Part shown: positions 60,797 through 64,000 of the stretch, in pieces | Layout: each line of letters begins with the position of its first letter | Position numbering within the stretch: the first letter of the stretch is position 1 | Origin: Franzmannia qiaohouensis | GTDB taxonomy: Bacteria > Pseudomonadota > Gammaproteobacteria > Pseudomonadales > Halomonadaceae | DNA length: 64,000 nucleotides | Reading direction: 5' to 3' | Assembly (NCBI RefSeq): GCF_031451695.1 | Contig: NZ_JARWAM010000014.1 | Span: forward strand, 65,585-129,584 | Program-made: the position numbers and the translations under genes | The notes under the pieces: model-generated | Seen by the model: only the letters and a program-made list of their open reading frames with translations | Told to the model about the DNA's origin: nothing | The model's database searches: none

Positions 60797-61408
60797 TCAG
60801 GCCGCCATCACTTGCGCCATGCGGCGCTCCATTTCTTCGTAGAAGGCCTCGACCCGCTCGGCGATGGTGCGGATCAGCGCCTCGTCCCGGTAGGCGCGCT
60901 TCACGAACAGCGGCATGCCGGGCCAATAGCTGACGAAGTCGATCCACTCCCGTTCGCTGACCCACAGGCCGCCCTGGCACTGGGCGACGTGCTCCTGGGG
61001 CAGTTCCCCCTCAATCAGCAGTTCGATCTGGTACTTGGGCAGCTTGGTCTTGATTTCGGCCAAGCCGTGGCTGTCCACCAGGCAATCCGGGGAATAGCCC
61101 ACCCCGTGGTTGAGGATGATGCCCACCTGCTCGAGGCGAGGCAGCCCAGTGGCTTCCTGGTAGAGCTCGCGGGCTACCGGTTCCAGCTCGTGGCCCCGCT
61201 GGGTATGGGCATTGCCCTGGAACGCATCCGAGGGCTCGCCGGTGATGCGCTCGCCGATCAACTGATGCATGTAGCTGATGGCGCCTGTTCCGAAGCCACC
61301 CGGCCCCTTGCCCTTGACCAGCAGGGACTTCAGCTCGGACATGGTGACGATGCCGAGACGTGCGGCATGCCATTCCGGCGTGCCCTGGTCCAGTGTCAGG
61401 ATCTGCAT
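60797..61408 (-). CDS. YqaJ-family (lambda-type) recombination exonuclease
   Basis: About 203 residues, PD-(D/E)xK nuclease. The start LTLDQGTPEWHAARLGIVTM is the YqaJ N-terminus, and the catalytic SPDCLVDSHGLAEIKTK has Asp then E-x-K. It would digest one strand of a double-strand end and hand the other to the annealing protein encoded just upstream. ATG 61408 has GGAG upstream. Confidence 0.9.
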   Translation of the reverse strand: MQILTLDQGTPEWHAARLGIVTMSELKSLLVKGKGPGGFGTGAISYMHQLIGERITGEPSDAFQGNAHTQRGHELEPVARELYQEATGLPRLEQVGIILNHGVGYSPDCLVDSHGLAEIKTKLPKYQIELLIEGELPQEHVAQCQGGLWVSEREWIDFVSYWPGMPLFVKRAYRDEALIRTIAERVEAFYEEMERRMAQVMAA

Positions 61409-61466
61409 GACGATCTCCATTTCGATGACACGGCATAGCGGCGAGGGCTGTCCCCTCGCCGATGGC

Positions 61467-62207
61467 TCAGTGGCGTTGTTGATTGGGTAAGGTCCGTTTG
61501 TGCAGCGAGGCGCGCAGCTTGTCGAAGTCGCTGCGCGGAACGCGCTCGACCTCGCCGTACTTGCCGACGAACCACTCCTGGGTGGTGACGGGGCAGGCGC
61601 TGATCAGCTGCTTGAGCTGACTCGCCTGAAAGGGCGTGACCACCTTCACCGGTGCCCCAGCGCCATGGCCGTTGTCGTCCTGACCGCGGGTGGTGATGTT
61701 CAGCAGGGCACACAGCACGTAGCGCTTGCCGTAGCTGGTCGACGAGCCGAAGGCCTGCACGGCGTTCTTGTTGCCACTGACGTCGGCCGGCAGCAGCATG
61801 CTGGTTTCCTCTCGGTGACCGTCCTGATGCATCAGCACGCCGGTGATCTGGATGCCGCGCTCCTGGGTCTGAATACGGAAGCTCACCGCGAAGCCGTGGC
61901 GCTGCATGATCGGGCGCACGGTATCGACGATGTCTTCCAGGGTGGCGTAGGCCCCGTTGTTGCCCTGGCCGCGTTCGGCAATGCTCGGCAGCTCCGTCTG
62001 CATGGCCGCCATGGCGGCGCTGTAGGCCATCAGCGCCTGGCGATCGAGCACGCGCTCCTGCATCTGCAGCAGGCGCTCCATCTTGTCGATGTCGACCTCG
62101 GGGTTGAGGGCGGCGCGCTCGATCACCTGGATGATCGCGGTGCTCTCCTGGTGGGAGGGAGTGACCGGTGTCTTGGTGCGGGTATCCGGATGGATGGGGG
62201 TGGCCAT
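61467..62207 (-). CDS. ERF-family single-strand annealing protein
   Basis: About 246 residues. The ERF core is AYSAAMAAMQTELPSIAERG, ATLEDIVDTVRPIMQRHGF and QAFGSSTSYGKRYVLCALLN. It anneals complementary single strands during phage-type recombination and pairs with the YqaJ exonuclease, 58 bp downstream. TAAGGAGG precedes ATG 62207. Confidence 0.88.
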   Translation of the reverse strand: MATPIHPDTRTKTPVTPSHQESTAIIQVIERAALNPEVDIDKMERLLQMQERVLDRQALMAYSAAMAAMQTELPSIAERGQGNNGAYATLEDIVDTVRPIMQRHGFAVSFRIQTQERGIQITGVLMHQDGHREETSMLLPADVSGNKNAVQAFGSSTSYGKRYVLCALLNITTRGQDDNGHGAGAPVKVVTPFQASQLKQLISACPVTTQEWFVGKYGEVERVPRSDFDKLRASLHKRTLPNQQRH

Positions 62208-62217
62208 GGTGACCTCC

Positions 62218-62403
62218 TTACTGGTAACGGTTGATGACGTTCTGGAGCTGGTCGGCAGGGACCGGCTCAAGCGACACGACCACGCGATAGACCTGGCCCT
62301 TGGCCAGCACGTGGGTCTGGGCTTCATGCTCATTGGCCTCGAGCAACTGACGGGTCAGCAGGGTCAGGGCGCGGCACATCTCGAATGTCATGGGCGGTTG
62401 CAT
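62218..62403 (-). CDS. Small hypothetical protein of the recombination cassette
   Basis: About 61 residues, soluble (MTFEMCRALTLLTRQLLEAN then QVYRVVVSLEPVPADQL). No domain recognised. GGAGG before ATG 62403 and a 10-bp gap to the ERF start support translation in the operon. Confidence 0.6.
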   Translation of the reverse strand: MQPPMTFEMCRALTLLTRQLLEANEHEAQTHVLAKGQVYRVVVSLEPVPADQLQNVINRYQ

Positions 62404-62424
62404 CGGTACCTCCAGAAGCACAAA

Positions 62425-62448
62425 CGCCCGGCCGTGATGGGCCGGGCG
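62425..62448 (-). terminator. Terminator after the DUF932 gene
   Basis: A 9-bp stem CGCCCGGCC / GGCCGGGCG followed on the minus strand by TTTGTGCTTC. It lies 60 bp past the DUF932 stop and just before the next start, so it may act as an attenuator. Confidence 0.7.
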
Positions 62449-62507
62449 CTATGGCGTGGTGAGAAGGGATGAAGGAATAACGAGCTGCGAGGGAATGGCG
62501 CTATCGG

Positions 62508-63476
62508 TCAAGCCACCAGCGCCATGGCAGAGGCCAGGGCCTTGTCCTTCAGGCTGGCCCCCTGACCGAACCAGGCGGAGTCCATGCGGGTGTCGTTGCT
62601 GAGCGCCCGCTTGTCGTGGTCGACGTACTCGGTGATCGCATTGAGCAGGCCCCAGGCCGTGCCCTGTGCCGTGCAGAGTCGCGCGCCACGGCCTTCGCCG
62701 TGGTAGAGCGTCTGGACGCGGTTGAGAGCCCGGACGTTGGGCAACTTGGAAGGATCCTCCAGCGGCGCCTCGGCGTTGCAGATCACCGACTGGAAGTAGG
62801 TCTGCACTTCCCCCCGGCTGACCTTGCGCTCGGCCAGGGTCTTCATGCGGTACATGAAGTCGTCCCACTGCGAGACCGAGATCCCCAATTGCTGCTTGAC
62901 GCGCTGGGGATTGAACTCGGTGCTGTGCGGCACTTTCACGCCTTGCGCTATGCCATCCACGGCGATGGTCAGGGTGTTGTTGCACACCACTCGCACGGAC
63001 GTGGGGGTCGCCACCGTGGCCAGCGAGCCGTCACAGGACGTGGCCAACAGCAGGTAGGCATTCACCTGATCCTGGCCCTTCAGCGCACTGCCCAGGCCAC
63101 TGCGGGCCAGCGCCCAGAACTTGCGCCCGCCCTTGAGCACGCCGGCGGTCTCTAGTTCATAGCCTGCGTACTCGGTCAGGTCGCGGTAGAACTCCAGCAC
63201 CTCCTCCGGCTGCACCACCTTGTAGCGCTGCGAGACCACCGACAGCGGTGCTCGGGTGTCGGAGCGATAGAGCACCTTCTGCTCCGGGAAGGAGTGGATG
63301 CTGCCCAGGTGGTCCTCGCCATCGGCGATGAAGCGCACCGGGGATGCCTCGATATGCCAGTCCATGCCGGCCTGCTGACGCCAGACCTCCAGCGGTTGAT
63401 GACGCGACAGCTGCTGCCCCAGGCCATGCCAAGGGGTGTCGCCGACGTAAGCCATTTGCTCGATCAGGTGTGCCAT
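62508..63476 (-). CDS. DUF932 (phage/plasmid-related, TIGR03299-type) protein
   Basis: 322 residues. The N-terminus MAHLIEQMAYVGDTPWHGLG and the central TPTSVRVVCNNTLTIAV are family hallmarks. DUF932 proteins are common on plasmids, ICEs and phages beside recombination genes; the function is unknown. ATG 63476. Confidence 0.88.
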   Translation of the reverse strand: MAHLIEQMAYVGDTPWHGLGQQLSRHQPLEVWRQQAGMDWHIEASPVRFIADGEDHLGSIHSFPEQKVLYRSDTRAPLSVVSQRYKVVQPEEVLEFYRDLTEYAGYELETAGVLKGGRKFWALARSGLGSALKGQDQVNAYLLLATSCDGSLATVATPTSVRVVCNNTLTIAVDGIAQGVKVPHSTEFNPQRVKQQLGISVSQWDDFMYRMKTLAERKVSRGEVQTYFQSVICNAEAPLEDPSKLPNVRALNRVQTLYHGEGRGARLCTAQGTAWGLLNAITEYVDHDKRALSNDTRMDSAWFGQGASLKDKALASAMALVA

Positions 63477-63493
63477 GAAAAAACTCCTAGACG

Positions 63494-63517
63494 AAAAAAA
63501 GCCGGCAAGGCGCCGGC
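63494..63517 (-). terminator. Rho-independent terminator
   Basis: GCCGGC / GCCGGC stem with a 5-base loop followed on the minus strand by seven T. It ends the gene at 63549 and precedes the DUF932 start. Confidence 0.85.
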
Positions 63518-63548
63518 GTGGATGGGATGAGGGAAGTGGGGAAGCGTG

Positions 63549-63863
63549 TCAGCCGAGATCTCGGAAGGCGTGGCCGCAGCCCAGGCATAGCCAAGGCGTG
63601 CCTTCACCCGCGGGAAACAGGTGCAGCACCACACGATGGCCAGCAGCGGCACCGGCAATACCGCCTGAGGTACCGGCCATCACGGCCGCCGCTACCCGGC
63701 CGACCGGGAACGCGGTGGTAGGTATCAGCCTGCCGGGAGCATGAAGCGAGGTGTAGGTACCTTTCAGCGTTCCGGCCAGTGCGCCGGCCGCGATACCCAG
63801 CTTGCGGGCGGTCTCGAGGTTGATGACGCGCTGCGAGTCACAGCGCATGCAGGGTGGGGGCAT
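63549..63863 (-). CDS. Small protein with two CxxC pairs (zinc-ribbon-like)
   Basis: About 104 residues. MPPPCMRCDSQRVINLETAR at the start and WLCLGCGHAFRDLG at the end supply two CxxC pairs that could form one zinc site, with a Gly/Ala-rich, partly hydrophobic centre. CAGGAG precedes ATG 63863. Typical of uncharacterised ICE/plasmid proteins; no function assigned. Confidence 0.65.
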   Translation of the reverse strand: MPPPCMRCDSQRVINLETARKLGIAAGALAGTLKGTYTSLHAPGRLIPTTAFPVGRVAAAVMAGTSGGIAGAAAGHRVVLHLFPAGEGTPWLCLGCGHAFRDLG

Positions 63864-63916
63864 ATCACGACTCCTGTGCAGGTGGATAAAGCCCGGAGCG
63901 GGCTCAGATCCTGAAT

Positions 63917-64000
63917 TCAAGTAATAAGCGCAGCACCTGCGGTGTTGAGGGCTCCTGAGTATTCACCCAAAAACACCTGTGCCGGTGTCCGGTAACCAAG
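63917..64000 (-). CDS. IS transposase C-terminus, partial (runs off the window)
   Basis: Reads LGYRTPAQVFLGEYSG then ALNTAGAALIT and a stop at 63917-63919. LGYRTPAQVF is the end of DDE transposases of the IS3/IS30 type, IS30-like being more probable. The tail also carries the IS terminal-repeat sequence. The rest lies beyond 64000. The 39 bp at 63907-63945 are repeated inverted at 60062-60100. Confidence 0.7.
   Translation of the reverse strand, partial: LGYRTPAQVFLGEYSGALNTAGAALIT

Overview
The window looks like chromosome from a Halomonas-like gammaproteobacterium (family Halomonadaceae). This is inferred from the high GC, a Halomonas-type GH13 alpha-glucosidase inside a mal regulon, a Pseudomonas-style arginine succinyltransferase (aru/ast) cluster, FabV as enoyl-ACP reductase, and a MoxR-DUF58-TgpA operon. 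No rRNA operon, CRISPR array or replication origin was seen.

Positions 1-44,160 are mostly core chromosome. In order they hold: a large internally repeated AsmA/YdbH-like envelope protein; a low-GC insert with an orphan RhlA/PhaG-type acyltransferase behind a perfect 4x GGGGAA repeat; a lipoprotein whose 3' end now runs into that insert; a TRIC-type membrane protein; a complete maltodextrin regulon (malT, alpha-glucosidase, malK on plus; malEFG on minus) whose two promoters share a repeated GGCGTA motif; DUF305, zapE, nfeD-qmcA, an amidase and a GNAT enzyme; the arginine succinyltransferase operon (aruC-F-G-D-B, without the last-step gene aruE/astE) and an ArgR-like AraC/GlxA regulator; fabV; glutathione peroxidase; the nudix-moxR-DUF58-tgpA operon; aidB, PCuAC, lysE, rnk, a thioredoxin-like protein, cytochrome b561 and a HigBA-type toxin-antitoxin pair.

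At 44,161 a 3' fragment of tRNA-Leu(CAA) marks the probable end of an integrated genomic island that continues to the right, past the window. The island begins with tandem 11-bp repeats and gene debris. It then carries a minus-strand catabolic cluster of lower GC: a GntR/FCD regulator, a DctPQM TRAP transporter, aldehyde dehydrogenase, Fe-dependent alcohol dehydrogenase, Ldh2-family dehydrogenase, RraA-family aldolase, zinc alcohol dehydrogenase, class I DhnA-type aldolase, FGGY kinase, D-2-hydroxyacid dehydrogenase and glycerate kinase. Together these suggest import, oxidation, phosphorylation and aldol cleavage of an unidentified polyol or sugar acid, with glycerate feeding into lower glycolysis. 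No named pathway fits the whole set.

From 59.4 kb to the right end the island turns into phage/ICE-type DNA: a decayed metallophosphoesterase gene cut by an IS end, then a radC - yqaJ exonuclease - ERF annealing protein - DUF932 cassette with strong internal terminators. This cassette is bracketed by inverted copies of the same IS transposase tail; the right-hand copy runs off the window.
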